Program-made: the position numbers and the translations under genes
The notes under the pieces: generated by a model
What the model was told of the DNA's origin: nothing
Seen by the model: only the letters and a program-made list of their open reading frames with translations
Databases searched by the model: none
Shown here: positions 19,138 through 30,014 of the stretch, piece by piece
Numbering within the stretch: position 1 is the stretch's first letter
Layout of the letters: each line of letters starts with the position of its first letter
NCBI RefSeq assembly: GCF_022549355.1
Contig: NZ_JAKZGL010000013.1
Coordinates: forward strand, 33,227 to 97,226
Reading direction: 5' to 3'
DNA: 64,000 nucleotides
Source of the DNA: Acinetobacter sp. NIPH 2699
GTDB taxonomy: Bacteria; Pseudomonadota; Gammaproteobacteria; Pseudomonadales; Moraxellaceae

Positions 19138-19714
19138 GTTTATTCCCCCAAAGCAAAAAAAACTTAAAAGGATTAGTTAATATAGAGAATACGTTTCTAC
19201 CTATGAGTTTCAGAAGGTAGTTTGTCCTAATCATTACAATTTTAGATTTTTGTGTTGCCCTAATAGAAGATATATTCGTACTCTCTATAACACACCACAA
19301 AGCCTTATTATTTTTAATACAAAAGTTTTTTTGACTTTTTAATAACTCACCTCTAATACCACGCCCTCTAAAAGCGGGTTCTACAAAAGAAGAGACCGTC
19401 CTTGCCTCATCTTTTCCTGTAGGTAACGAGTCATGCCATACCGATTCTTGAGGAATATGTAAAAAAGAGTAACCTTGTACTGTATCATTATCTAAGTAAA
19501 TAAAAATTTGCCAGTCTGGGCTAAATTTTCTCTTATCTAACAATAAAAGAAACTGATTAGAGCATATTTTTTCTTTTAAAAAAAACTCATGATCCAAGTT
19601 ATTTAAATTAAAATTAAATACATAATCATTTTTACTTTCTACACGATCTAACGCATAAAAATAAATTAATCTTTTCTTGAATATATAACTATTAACAAAT
19701 TTAATTAATGACAT
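19124..19714 (-). CDS. GNAT-family N-acyltransferase of the capsule locus
   Basis: A 196-residue protein with a GNAT core. The acyl-CoA binding motif is EPAFRGRGIRGELLKSQ, preceded by strand segments around GYSFLHIPQESVWHD and followed by LWCVIESTNISSIRA, a typical C-terminal motif. It could acylate an amino sugar or an amino acid substituent of the capsule. A perfect GGAGG ribosome site precedes ATG 19712-19714. It overlaps Wzx by 14 bp and the ATP-grasp gene by 14 bp, so the three are tightly coupled. Substrate unknown. Confidence 0.7.
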   Translation of the reverse strand: MSLIKFVNSYIFKKRLIYFYALDRVESKNDYVFNFNLNNLDHEFFLKEKICSNQFLLLLDKRKFSPDWQIFIYLDNDTVQGYSFLHIPQESVWHDSLPTGKDEARTVSSFVEPAFRGRGIRGELLKSQKNFCIKNNKALWCVIESTNISSIRATQKSKIVMIRTNYLLKLIGRNVFSILTNPFKFFLLWGNKRVSR

Positions 19715-21068
19715 ATATTCCTCCCCAACGAATCATATAGCTAAATAGTATTGCAACAGAAAGATAGACGAAACTACTCATTAGGATAGGTGTTAATGAG
19801 ACCTTTGCCCTATTTAAAAACCATATCATTCTAAGAAAATAAACTATTGCACTTACAACAGCAAAAAGCTGAATCGCCCTATCTGCACCTAGCCCCAAAC
19901 TAATTGCAGCAAATAATGCACCAAATCTTGCAAAAAAAGTTAGCAGTTGTGAAACTAAAGCTTCTTTTTGTAGCTCTAAAACTACAGTTAGATTAGAAAG
20001 TGGAGACCATTGGAACTGTAAAAATATCCATGGTGCTAGCCACTGAGCATATTCTCCTGCTTTATACCATTGTTCTCCAAGCACAAAAGCAAATAATTCG
20101 GGACCAAAGACTATTAGGACTGCAGTAGGTAAACACCCCATTTGAAGCAGTTTTTTATTAAACTGTAAAACGAGAGTATTTAAACGACCTTCGCGATGAG
20201 CTTTTGGTGCTTCTGATAAAAAAACACTTCCCATTGCTTGACCAATGAGACTTACAGGTAATGAGACTAGTTTTAAAGTGAGGGCATATAACCCTGCTAT
20301 AGTTGCACCAAACAAACTTAAAAAAACAAGTGGAGCCAATTGTAGACTTGCTGTGTTGAATAAACCCGTCCACGTAGAATAAATCGGAAAACTTTTATAG
20401 CGTTTCGCAACAGCTTTGATCTGAACAAACTGAACCTTGCGAAACTCTTTGGTATTTCTAATAGCTTGTAGAGATAGCTTTAAACTACCAGCACCCTGAC
20501 CAAATGCTTGCCCAAGAACAAGGCCCAAAGCAGCCCATTTAAATGTACTAAGTTGGATTAGTAAAGTTACGATTGATTGTATGAGTTTCGTACTTGCAAT
20601 CGCCTTATATTCTTTCTGCCTTACACACCACGCATTACATATTTGGTATAAACCAACAAAAAAAACTGCTAATGGCAACAACCATAAATAGGAGGCTAGT
20701 TCAGGAGCCTTAAGCAAAGCTGATATAGACTCAGCAAATAAAATAGTAAATATTACCGTTACAACGGTAGTTAAAACTAGAAAAATAAAGGATAAAACTG
20801 TCACTGCAACAGTTTCCTCAATTTTTTCAGGCAAATGGATTGCTAATTCATACCTAGCACTTGCAATAACAGTTAAAAAAGCCAGTAAAGAAACAAAGGC
20901 TGCTAACAAACCAAAATCACTCGGCGAATACAATCTAGTGAGTAAAGGTGTTGCAGCAACCAAAAGTAATTGCGCTCCAGCAGTTCCACCGACTAATAAG
21001 CCAACTGACTTCAACAAGCCTCCTTGCGCATTTAATTTCGAATTAATTTTTTCAAGAAGGCTTTTCAC
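19701..21068 (-). CDS. wzx: Oligosaccharide flippase (Wzx)
   Basis: A 455-residue inner-membrane protein of the polysaccharide transporter (MOP) superfamily with about twelve predicted helices. The opening GGTAGAQLLLVAATPLLTRL and the following YSPSDFGLLAAFVSL are typical of Wzx/RfbX proteins, as are SFPIYSTWTGLFNTAS and the LGEQWYKAGEYAQWL loop. It would flip the undecaprenyl-linked repeat unit to the periplasm. The start is GTG. It follows dgaC by 3 bp, the usual order in K loci with the GlcNAc3NAcA module. Confidence 0.92.
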   Translation of the reverse strand: MKSLLEKINSKLNAQGGLLKSVGLLVGGTAGAQLLLVAATPLLTRLYSPSDFGLLAAFVSLLAFLTVIASARYELAIHLPEKIEETVAVTVLSFIFLVLTTVVTVIFTILFAESISALLKAPELASYLWLLPLAVFFVGLYQICNAWCVRQKEYKAIASTKLIQSIVTLLIQLSTFKWAALGLVLGQAFGQGAGSLKLSLQAIRNTKEFRKVQFVQIKAVAKRYKSFPIYSTWTGLFNTASLQLAPLVFLSLFGATIAGLYALTLKLVSLPVSLIGQAMGSVFLSEAPKAHREGRLNTLVLQFNKKLLQMGCLPTAVLIVFGPELFAFVLGEQWYKAGEYAQWLAPWIFLQFQWSPLSNLTVVLELQKEALVSQLLTFFARFGALFAAISLGLGADRAIQLFAVVSAIVYFLRMIWFLNRAKVSLTPILMSSFVYLSVAILFSYMIRWGGIYVIN

Positions 21069-21071
21069 GTA

Positions 21072-22154
21072 TTATTTACCTAAAGCAGCAACAATTTTTT
21101 CTTGAGCCTCAATAGTTAAATAAGGATGCATCGGCAAACTCATCACTTTTTCCGAAACGGCATCACCTACAGGTAACATCGCATTTACATCCGCCACAGC
21201 AGGTTGTTTATTCAGAGGAATTGGATAATGTACTGCCGTTGGGATACCTTCAGCTTTTAATTTCTCTTGGACCTCTGCGCGGTTATCGACTTGAATCGTA
21301 TATTGCGCCCATGCACTGGTATTATGCGACTCAAGGTATGGTATCGTATGAATACCTGCTTGATAAAATAACTGATTATAAACTTCAGCTACTTTTTGAC
21401 GTGCCTGCATTTCATCATCCAAAATTTCTAATTTTGGTAACAAAATTGCGGCTTGTAACGTATCAAGACGGCTGTTCACACCAACACGAACATGATGATA
21501 ACGCCTATCTTGACCATGACGTGCAATCTGACGAATCACTTTAGCCAGCTCATCATCGTTGGTAAAAATAGCACCACCATCCCCATAACAACCTAAAGGT
21601 TTGCTTGGGAAGAAGCTGGTACAAGCCACTGTACTTAGATTACAACTCTTTCTGCCTTTATAGGTTGCCCCAAAACTTTGCGCTGCATCTTCGATTACTG
21701 GAATATTATATTTTGCAGCGATTGCATTAATAGCATCTAAATCCGCACACTGACCATATAAACTTACAGGAATAATCGCTTTGGTACGTGGTGTAATTGC
21801 TGCTTCCAGTTTTTCTACATCAAGGTTATAGGTTTTAGGGTTAACATCAACATATACTGGTGTTGCGCCTAGCAGTGCAACCGTTTCAGCGGTAGCGATA
21901 TAGGTAAATCCTGGGGTAATCACTTCATCCCCCATGCCTATACCAAAAGCCATTTGGGCAATCTGCAAAGCATCTGTACCATTGGCACATGTGATGCAAT
22001 ATTTTGCACCTACGTATATAGCTAGCTTTTCTTCTAGTTCTGTAACCTCTGGACCCAAAATGTATTGTCCATGCGTAAGAACCTTTTGAATTCCAGCATC
22101 AATTTTGGTTTTTATTCTGCTTTGCTGTGCTTTTAAATCAATAAACTCAATCAT
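21072..22154 (-). CDS. dgaC: UDP-3-keto-GlcNAcA aminotransferase (WbpE-like)
   Basis: A PLP-dependent DegT/DnrJ/EryC1-type aminotransferase of 360 residues, about the length of P. aeruginosa WbpE. Motifs are CANGTDALQIAQMAFG, PVIEDAAQSFGATYKGRK and TSFFPSKPLGCYGDGGA, in which the lysine forms the Schiff base. It puts the 3-amino group on the UDP-sugar made by Gna and DgaA, using glutamate. It lies 1 bp after dgaB. Function is assigned from family plus the complete four-gene pathway order. Confidence 0.92.
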   Translation of the reverse strand: MIEFIDLKAQQSRIKTKIDAGIQKVLTHGQYILGPEVTELEEKLAIYVGAKYCITCANGTDALQIAQMAFGIGMGDEVITPGFTYIATAETVALLGATPVYVDVNPKTYNLDVEKLEAAITPRTKAIIPVSLYGQCADLDAINAIAAKYNIPVIEDAAQSFGATYKGRKSCNLSTVACTSFFPSKPLGCYGDGGAIFTNDDELAKVIRQIARHGQDRRYHHVRVGVNSRLDTLQAAILLPKLEILDDEMQARQKVAEVYNQLFYQAGIHTIPYLESHNTSAWAQYTIQVDNRAEVQEKLKAEGIPTAVHYPIPLNKQPAVADVNAMLPVGDAVSEKVMSLPMHPYLTIEAQEKIVAALGK

Positions 22155-22155
22155 A

Positions 22156-23693
<1,538 letters not shown>

Positions 23694-23712
23694 TTAATTC
23701 AATCGTTATCAG

Positions 23713-25011
23713 TTAGAGGCGGAATACAGTAAAGCCTTGATCTGCCATCTCTTCGCGGTCAAACAAACATTTCACATCCGCCAATACTGGTTTTGCGCTG
23801 TTGACATATGACTTAAGTTCTGCTGCTGATAGTGAGCGAAACTCATTATGCCCTACAGCAACCACTAGGCTATCGACAGGATGATCTGCGTCCACAATTC
23901 CCAATTCGATGCCATATTCACTCTTCACTTCGTTTGCATCTGCCCATGGGTCAGCAACAACAACCTGAGTTCCCCACAACTCAAACTCTTTAATTAAATC
24001 TGAGACTTTACTGTTACGAATATCTGGACAGTTTTCCTTAAAAGTAACACCCAAGACGCCAACTCTAGCACGTGGCACATCAATTCCATTTTGCAACATG
24101 AGCTTAATCGTATTACGTGCAACGTAACGCGCCATATTGTCATTAATACGACGTCCAGCCAAAATCACTTGCGGATGGTAACCAACTTCTTCGGCTTTAT
24201 GGGTTAAATAATATGGGTCTACACCAATGCAATGTCCACCCACCAAACCTGGGCGGAAAGGTAAAAAGTTCCATTTACTACCAGCAGCTTCAAGTACATC
24301 TAGAGTATCAATGCCAATCCGATCAAAGATTACAGAGAGTTCATTCACCAAAGCAATATTCAAATCGCGTTGGGTGTTTTCAATCACCTTAGCCGCTTCA
24401 GCCACTTTAATACTCGAAGCTTTATGCGTTCCAGCAGTAATGATGCTGGCATAAACTTGATCAACAAAATCCGCCACTTCAGGAGTACTACCACTGGTGA
24501 TCTTTGTAATTTTAGTTAATGTATTAACTTTATCACCAGGATTAATGCGCTCGGGACTATAACCTGCAAAAAAGTCCTGATTAAACTTCAAACCCGATAC
24601 TTGTTCTAATACAGGAATACATACCTCTTCGGTTGCGCCAGGATAGACAGTGGATTCATAAACCACAATATCGCCTTTGCTTAGCACCTTACCGAGGCTC
24701 TCACTCGCTTTTTTCAAAGGGCTAAGATCTGGACGATTCACATGATCAACAGGTGTAGGAACGGTGACAATAAAAAAATTACAGTCTTTTAAGTCATCTA
24801 GATTTGCTGTATAGGTGAGATACTCTGCTTGCTTTAGACCTTCAGGAGAAACTTCCAACGTATGATCTTGTCCACTCTTAAGTTCATCTACACGTTTTTG
24901 ATGAATATCAAAACCAACAACAGGAAATTTTTTCCCAAATTCAACTGCTAGCGGCAGTCCAACATATCCTAAACCAATAATTGCTATTTTTAATTCGGCA
25001 AGTGTTAGCAT
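23713..25011 (-). CDS. gna: UDP-N-acetylglucosamine 6-dehydrogenase (WbpA-like)
   Basis: First gene of the leftward capsule operon. It oxidises UDP-GlcNAc to UDP-GlcNAcA, the entry step to GlcNAc3NAcA. The start at 25011 gives 432 residues: LKIAIIGLGYVGLPLAVEFG is the NAD site, VYESTVYPGATEEVC the middle segment, and LVGGHCIGVDPYYLTHKA carries the catalytic cysteine. An AAGG ribosome site lies 8 bases upstream. The ORF extension to 25110 has no family similarity. Unlike the Ugd of this locus it has all canonical residues. Confidence 0.93.
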   Translation of the reverse strand: MLTLAELKIAIIGLGYVGLPLAVEFGKKFPVVGFDIHQKRVDELKSGQDHTLEVSPEGLKQAEYLTYTANLDDLKDCNFFIVTVPTPVDHVNRPDLSPLKKASESLGKVLSKGDIVVYESTVYPGATEEVCIPVLEQVSGLKFNQDFFAGYSPERINPGDKVNTLTKITKITSGSTPEVADFVDQVYASIITAGTHKASSIKVAEAAKVIENTQRDLNIALVNELSVIFDRIGIDTLDVLEAAGSKWNFLPFRPGLVGGHCIGVDPYYLTHKAEEVGYHPQVILAGRRINDNMARYVARNTIKLMLQNGIDVPRARVGVLGVTFKENCPDIRNSKVSDLIKEFELWGTQVVVADPWADANEVKSEYGIELGIVDADHPVDSLVVAVGHNEFRSLSAAELKSYVNSAKPVLADVKCLFDREEMADQGFTVFRL

Positions 25012-25041
25012 AAATAAAGCCTTGATCCTTACAATTTTTCG

Positions 25042-25057
25042 CTGTTTATATAAACAG
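25042..25057. promoter_or_regulatory. Perfect 16-bp palindrome upstream of gna
   Basis: CTGTTTATATAAACAG is fully self-complementary and lies 31 bp before the gna start, inside the likely 5' leader or promoter. It could be a dimeric operator or a small RNA hairpin. No T-run follows, so a terminator is unlikely. Confidence 0.45.
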
Positions 25058-25281
25058 TCATGAATATTTGCGCGTACTATATCAGAATATTTATTACTAC
25101 CACATTTCAATTGTATGAATGTGTTAACAAGCTGTGTACTGGTTCACATTTTAGTCAAAAGCCCATTTGTGTGGATTTCTTTTTAGAAATACTAAACATA
25201 CAAAGCCAAGACATTTCTCAATGCTTTTTTGCTACTTTTCAGCTAGAATTGGACAAATTCTGGGCCTCAAGACGAATCGTT

Positions 25282-25309
25282 TTGGCGACTGATATTAATT
25301 AGATATAAA
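25282..25309 (+). promoter_or_regulatory. Candidate sigma-70 promoter for wza-wzb-wzc
   Basis: TTGGCG (25282-25287) and TATAAA (25304-25309) are separated by 16 bp and end 17 bp before the GTG start of wza. An AAGGG ribosome site follows at about 25316-25320. The short leader this implies would place the start site very near the ribosome site, so the assignment is tentative. Confidence 0.4.
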
Positions 25310-25326
25310 TAATCCAAGGGTCGTGT

Positions 25327-26427
25327 GTGAAGTACTATCAGCTTTTTTCTATTCTTAGCATAAGTATTGCTGCTACAAGTTGTGCTGTTACCTCTGGTTT
25401 GCAAACCTATGATATTCCAACTGAAGGGGTGTATACCACCGATCTTGGGACAACCGTGAATGTCATTAAAATTGACCAAGAAAATATGTATGCAGTACAA
25501 CCAGCGCAAGTTGACTACCAGCACGACTACAAAGCACTATTTCAAAAACAACAAACAGGCTATCGTTTAAGTGCTGGTGATGTACTTTCGATCCAGCTTT
25601 GGGCATATCCAGAAATTACCCCACCGACCACAACGGTCAACAACGAACAAGCTGTTCAGGCTTTGGGCTACCCAATTGATGCGAGCGGTTATATTCAACT
25701 CCCCTTAGTTGGACGCTATAAAGCCGCTGGAAAAAGCTTGGCTCAACTCAATACTGAACTACGCAACCAGTTTGCACGGTATGTAAAAACACCTGATGTG
25801 ATTGTTCGCGTCTTGTCATACCAAGGACAGCGCTATTCGGTACAGGGTAGTGTACTTAGAGGTGGACAATTCTATTTAAATGATCAACCGACCAGTATTT
25901 ATACAGCACTCGGTATGGCAGGTGGTATCAATGATAAAGGTGCAAATACTTATATCCAGTTGATTCGCAATGGTCGAACCTACGATCTCAACACCATCGA
26001 ACTTGAAAAGGCTGGCTATTCACTGCATAAGCTTTTGGTCCAGTCCAATGACACCATTTATGTCAGCACCAAAGAAAATCAAAAAATTTATGTTATGGGT
26101 GAGTCTGGTAAAAACCAAGCCTTGCCAATGCGTGATCAAGGTATGACCCTCAGTGATGCCTTAGGTGAAAGTTTAGGCATCAATCCAAACTCTGCCAGTG
26201 CTAGTCGGATCTATGTACTTAGAAGTAATCCAAATGATCGTAGCACCGCGCTCTATCATATGAACTTGATGAGCTTGGGTGATTTTGGCTTGGCCAATCA
26301 GTTTAAGTTACGTAGCAATGATATTGTGTATGTTGATGCAACAGGTTTAACGCGTTGGCAACGTGTCATCAATCAAGTCATTCCTTTCTCCAACGCCTTA
26401 TATAATATTGATCGTTTGGGGAACTGA
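25327..26427 (+). CDS. wza: Outer-membrane polysaccharide export protein
   Basis: Wza forms the octameric outer-membrane channel for capsule export. The 366-residue protein starts at GTG with a lipoprotein signal ending near AATSC. The mature part has the polysaccharide export domain (YRLSAGDVLSIQLWAYPEI, about 75-95) and the SLBB-type repeats (RVLSYQGQRYSVQGSV and KIYVMGESGKNQAL). AAGGG lies six bases upstream of the start. The stop overlaps the wzb start in TGATG, so translation is coupled. Confidence 0.95.
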   Translation: MKYYQLFSILSISIAATSCAVTSGLQTYDIPTEGVYTTDLGTTVNVIKIDQENMYAVQPAQVDYQHDYKALFQKQQTGYRLSAGDVLSIQLWAYPEITPPTTTVNNEQAVQALGYPIDASGYIQLPLVGRYKAAGKSLAQLNTELRNQFARYVKTPDVIVRVLSYQGQRYSVQGSVLRGGQFYLNDQPTSIYTALGMAGGINDKGANTYIQLIRNGRTYDLNTIELEKAGYSLHKLLVQSNDTIYVSTKENQKIYVMGESGKNQALPMRDQGMTLSDALGESLGINPNSASASRIYVLRSNPNDRSTALYHMNLMSLGDFGLANQFKLRSNDIVYVDATGLTRWQRVINQVIPFSNALYNIDRLGN

Positions 26428-26855
26428 TGCAGATTAAAAGTATTTTGGTGATTTGTGTGGGAAATATCTGTCGCAGCCCGATGGCAGAGTATTTGCTGAA
26501 ACAAGCTCATCCCCAGCTCGATATTGAGTCTGCTGGTATCGCTGGTCTGACTGGCCATCCAGCGGATGAAAAAGCGCAATACTGTATGCGCACACTCAAT
26601 ATTGACATGAGTGCACATATCGCCAAAAAACTCACCGCAGAGCATCTTAAAAAAGCGGATTTAGTGTTAGTAATGAGTCAAAATCAGCAAAAACATATTG
26701 AGCAGACCTGGCCCTTTGCTAAAGGTAAAGTCTTCCGCCTCGGACATTGGCAAAATAAAAATGTGTCTGATCCCTATCAACACGATCAAGCTTTTTTTGA
26801 TAGTACATGCCAGCTGATTCAGCAGTGTGTGACTGATTGGAAAAATTACATTTAA
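26427..26855 (+). CDS. wzb: Low-molecular-weight protein-tyrosine phosphatase
   Basis: Wzb dephosphorylates the tyrosine-rich tail of Wzc, allowing cycles of capsule polymerisation. The 142-residue protein has the CX5R active site in ICVGNICRSPMAEYLL (Cys10 to Arg16) and the general acid region VSDPYQHDQAFF near residue 112. It lies between wza (1-bp overlap) and wzc (17-bp gap). Confidence 0.95.
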   Translation: MQIKSILVICVGNICRSPMAEYLLKQAHPQLDIESAGIAGLTGHPADEKAQYCMRTLNIDMSAHIAKKLTAEHLKKADLVLVMSQNQQKHIEQTWPFAKGKVFRLGHWQNKNVSDPYQHDQAFFDSTCQLIQQCVTDWKNYI

Positions 26856-26872
26856 CTTTTAGATTTAAGATT

Positions 26873-29056
26873 ATGAGCCAAAATACCAATACTGAAGATA
26901 CAATTGACCTAAAAGAACTGTTCTTCTCCTTGCTCGCGCAATGGAAGCTTATTGCGCTATGCGTCATCCTGAGTCTTGTATGTGCATTATTGTATTTGCG
27001 CACGACACCAAATACATACGCAGTTGATGCCCTAGTACAGGTTGAAAACAGCAAAGGTGCTTCTGCTGCGCTGTTGGGTGATCTTTCACAAATGATCGAT
27101 CAAAAGTCTCCTGCTCAATCTGAGATCGAAATCTTAAAATCACGCTTAGTGTTAGGTTCAGTGATTGAAGCATTGCACCTTGACCTCAGTATTTCCAGTG
27201 TCGAAGATACTTTTGCTCAGCGTTTACTCAGCAAACCCAGTTATGCCACAGAGTACTTACCCAAAGCGGTCATTTTCCGTGACGCTGAAAAAGCACTTGA
27301 ATTTCGTCAGTTTGAGGTGCCACAAAACTTCCTCGATAAAACGCTACGTTTAAAGTTAAACGAAGGAAAATTCCAATTAATCGATAGCAAAACCGATGAA
27401 ATCCTATTAACAGCACCGTTAAATCAGCTTAATCAACTGTCAAATCGTTATGGTGTATGGAAAATCAACATCGCCACAAAAGACCAATTCAATACAGATT
27501 ATGAGATCCTCAAACGATCTTTACCTGCTGCAGTAACAGCAGTTAGGGAAAACTATTCAGTGGCTGAAAAAGGCAAGTTGACTGGTATATTGGGTTTAAA
27601 TTATCAAGGTCAAGATAAAGAGCATATTACCAAAGTACTCAATGCAATCCTATCTGCTTATAGCGCACAAAATGTAGCACGCAAATCCGCAGAAACTGCA
27701 CAAACGCTTAAATTTCTTGATGAACAACTTCCAGAGCTGAAACAACAACTTGACGTGGCTGAGCGCGAATTCAATAAATTCCGCCAAGAATATAATACTG
27801 TTGATGTCACCAAAGAGTCGGAGTTATATCTGACCCAAAGTATTACCTTAGAAACGAAAAAAATTGAATTACAGCAGCAACAGGCGGATATCTCAGCCAA
27901 ATATACCGCTGAACACCCTGCGATGCGTGAGATTAATGCTCAAATTACAGCATTAAATAAAATGATTGGTGAACTTAATAGTACCTTAAAACAATTGCCT
28001 GATTTACAAAGACGATATTTACAATTGTATCGTGAGGTTGAAGTTAAAACTCAACTCTATACGGCGCTTTTAAATTCCTATCAGCAGCTTAGAATCGCCA
28101 ATGCAGGGGAGATCGGCAATGTCCGTATTGTCGATACCGCAATTGAACCTGTTCAACCAATCAAGCCGAAAAAATTGCTTATTCTCATTCTTGCGGTTTT
28201 CTTAGGTGGCTTCGTCGGTACTTTAATTGCCCTACTACGCAATATGTTACGCACAGGGATTAAAGACTCCAGTCAAATCGAGCGAGAACTTGATCTACCT
28301 GTCTATGCAACTGTTCCCCGCTCCCCAGTTCAAGAAACTCGTATGAGTATTCTGAAGAAGAAGAAGAATATTCCTATTCTTGCGGTTAAAAACAGTGATG
28401 ATATTGCGATTGAAAGCTTACGTAGTATTCGTACCGCGATCCATTTTGCACTAAGTAATGCAAAAAATAATATTATTATGATCGCAGGTCCATCACCTGA
28501 GGTCGGTAAGTCTTTTATTTCCACCAACCTTGCAACCATCTTTGCCCAAAGCAATAAAAAGGTTTTATTGATTGATGCGGATCTACGTCGTGGTTATTTG
28601 CATAAGTATTTTAATTTAGACGTTAAACCAGGATTATCTGAGTTGTTAAGTAGCCAAGCTGAGCTCGGTCAAGTGATTCATGAAACTGAAGTCGCTGGTT
28701 TAAGTATGATTACTCGAGGGAAAAACCCAACAAATCCTTCTGAGATTTTAGGTTCTGAGCAGTTTAAAGCTTTACTCGAAAAACTCAGTTCTGAATATGA
28801 CCATATCATTATTGATACGCCACCTATTTTAGCAGTTACTGATGGAATTATCATTTCGCAATATGTCGGCGTCAATTTGTTGGTTGCTCGTTATGCTAAA
28901 TCACAAATGAAAGAGCTTGAACTCAGCTTAAATCGCTTTGAGCAGGCTGGCGTTAAAGTGAATGGCTTTATTCTTAATGATATCCAACGTGCAAGTGCTG
29001 GATATGGCTATGGATATAACTATGCGTATGCTTACAAAGCACAGAAAGATGATTAA
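26873..29056 (+). CDS. wzc: Capsule tyrosine kinase and co-polymerase
   Basis: Wzc is an inner-membrane PCP-2a co-polymerase with a C-terminal BY-kinase. The 727-residue protein has an N-terminal transmembrane helix (WKLIALCVILSLVCALLYL), a long coiled-coil periplasmic part, a second helix (LLILILAVFLGGFVGTLIAL) and the kinase: Walker A AGPSPEVGKS, Walker A' VLLIDADLRRG, Walker B HIIIDTPP. The tail ends with a tyrosine cluster (YGYGYNYAYAY), the autophosphorylation target of Wzb. The start at 26873 was chosen over an extension into wzb. Confidence 0.95.
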   Translation: MSQNTNTEDTIDLKELFFSLLAQWKLIALCVILSLVCALLYLRTTPNTYAVDALVQVENSKGASAALLGDLSQMIDQKSPAQSEIEILKSRLVLGSVIEALHLDLSISSVEDTFAQRLLSKPSYATEYLPKAVIFRDAEKALEFRQFEVPQNFLDKTLRLKLNEGKFQLIDSKTDEILLTAPLNQLNQLSNRYGVWKINIATKDQFNTDYEILKRSLPAAVTAVRENYSVAEKGKLTGILGLNYQGQDKEHITKVLNAILSAYSAQNVARKSAETAQTLKFLDEQLPELKQQLDVAEREFNKFRQEYNTVDVTKESELYLTQSITLETKKIELQQQQADISAKYTAEHPAMREINAQITALNKMIGELNSTLKQLPDLQRRYLQLYREVEVKTQLYTALLNSYQQLRIANAGEIGNVRIVDTAIEPVQPIKPKKLLILILAVFLGGFVGTLIALLRNMLRTGIKDSSQIERELDLPVYATVPRSPVQETRMSILKKKKNIPILAVKNSDDIAIESLRSIRTAIHFALSNAKNNIIMIAGPSPEVGKSFISTNLATIFAQSNKKVLLIDADLRRGYLHKYFNLDVKPGLSELLSSQAELGQVIHETEVAGLSMITRGKNPTNPSEILGSEQFKALLEKLSSEYDHIIIDTPPILAVTDGIIISQYVGVNLLVARYAKSQMKELELSLNRFEQAGVKVNGFILNDIQRASAGYGYGYNYAYAYKAQKDD

Positions 29057-29077
29057 TTAGTCTGCAAACATGAGCAT

Positions 29078-29106
29078 AAAAGCCAGATCTCATGATCTGG
29101 CTTTTT
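29078..29106 (+). terminator. Terminator after wzc
   Basis: The stem AAAAGCCAGATC / GATCTGGCTTTT with a 4-base loop, followed by T residues, lies 22 bp after the wzc stop and ends the export operon. Confidence 0.9.
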
Positions 29107-29245
29107 ACACTTATCTTGAAAATTCAACAAACATAAACCCTATAAAAAATACACGCATTTTTCAGATCAGTTATTCAATGCTGAAGCATAGACATGCTAA
29201 GATCAATGCCATATTTTTTACTAAAATCTCACTTTTGGACATCTC

Positions 29246-29953
29246 ATGAGTAAAGCTTTACCTGTTATTGTCGCAGCCGTTTTAGGCGGAGCAGCCCTTG
29301 TACCGATTTATTATGCAACTCAACACCCTACTACTGAACTTGGCGCAAAAGCGGACAAAAATGCAGGACCTGGCGCAAAAATCAGTTATGCCTTAGGTTA
29401 TGAAGTTGCGAAACAAACGCCGCCCGAACTAGAAACAGTTGCGTTCATCACGGGTTTCCGCGATGGTCATGCAGAAAAACCTGCTGCCTATACTGAGGAA
29501 GAACTACAAGCTGCTTATGTCGCATTCCAACAAGAGTTACAACAAAAGCAAATCGAAGAAACCCAGAAAGCAGAAGCAACAGGTAACACCTTCTTAGCTG
29601 AAAATGCGAAAAAAGAAGGCGTTAAAACCACCGCTTCAGGATTGCAATATAAAATCATTACAGCAGGAACAGGCAAACAACCAAAGGCCGAATCAGTTGT
29701 TAAAGTCCATTATAAAGGTCAATTGACCGATGGCACTGTATTTGACAGTTCCTATGATCGTGGTGAACCAATCGAGTTCCCGCTTAATCAAGTGATTCCT
29801 GGTTGGACTGAAGGCTTACAGTTAATGAAAGAAGGAAGCAAAGCAACACTTTATATTCCTGCTAACTTAGGTTATGGCGAACAAGGTGTACCTGGGTCTA
29901 TTCCACCGAATAGTACTCTAGTTTTTGATGTCGAACTCATCGCGGTAAAATAA
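29246..29953 (+). CDS. fkpA: FKBP-type peptidyl-prolyl isomerase (FkpA-like), copy 1
   Basis: A 235-residue periplasmic folding helper. The N-terminus ([20 protein letters not shown]) is a signal or membrane anchor. Residues 45-120 form the helical FKBP N-terminal dimerisation domain, and the FKBP fold follows, with [19 protein letters not shown], the proline-binding [12 protein letters not shown] and [16 protein letters not shown]. It marks the left flank of the capsule locus as in other Acinetobacter genomes. A paralogue follows directly. Confidence 0.92.
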   Translation: MSKALPVIVAAVLGGAALVPIYYATQHPTTELGAKADKNAGPGAKISYALGYEVAKQTPPELETVAFITGFRDGHAEKPAAYTEEELQAAYVAFQQELQQKQIEETQKAEATGNTFLAENAKKEGVKTTASGLQYKIITAGTGKQPKAESVVKVHYKGQLTDGTVFDSSYDRGEPIEFPLNQVIPGWTEGLQLMKEGSKATLYIPANLGYGEQGVPGSIPPNSTLVFDVELIAVK

Positions 29954-29962
29954 CGGATATAG

Positions 29963-29990
29963 GGAGAGCATATGCTCTCCTTTATTTTTT
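29963..29990 (+). terminator. Terminator between the two FKBP genes
   Basis: GGAGAGCATATGCTCTCC is a perfect 18-bp palindrome followed by TTTATTTTTTT, ten bases after the first FKBP stop, so the second FKBP gene probably needs its own promoter or read-through. Confidence 0.82.
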
Positions 29991-30014
29991 TAGAAAAGCG
30001 TTTTGGAAGAAATA

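Larger units (their letters stand above)
25012..25326. other. Divergent capsule promoter region
   Basis: This 315-bp AT-rich spacer separates gna (leftward) from wza (rightward) and must hold the promoters of both capsule transcripts. No gene was seen. A 16-bp perfect palindrome and a wza promoter candidate are listed separately. No JUMPstart/ops (GGCGGTAG) element was found. Confidence 0.75.

Noticed and set aside
25012..25326. JUMPstart/ops element for RfaH-type antitermination
   Set aside because: No GGCGGTAG or similar core was found on either strand of the capsule spacer.
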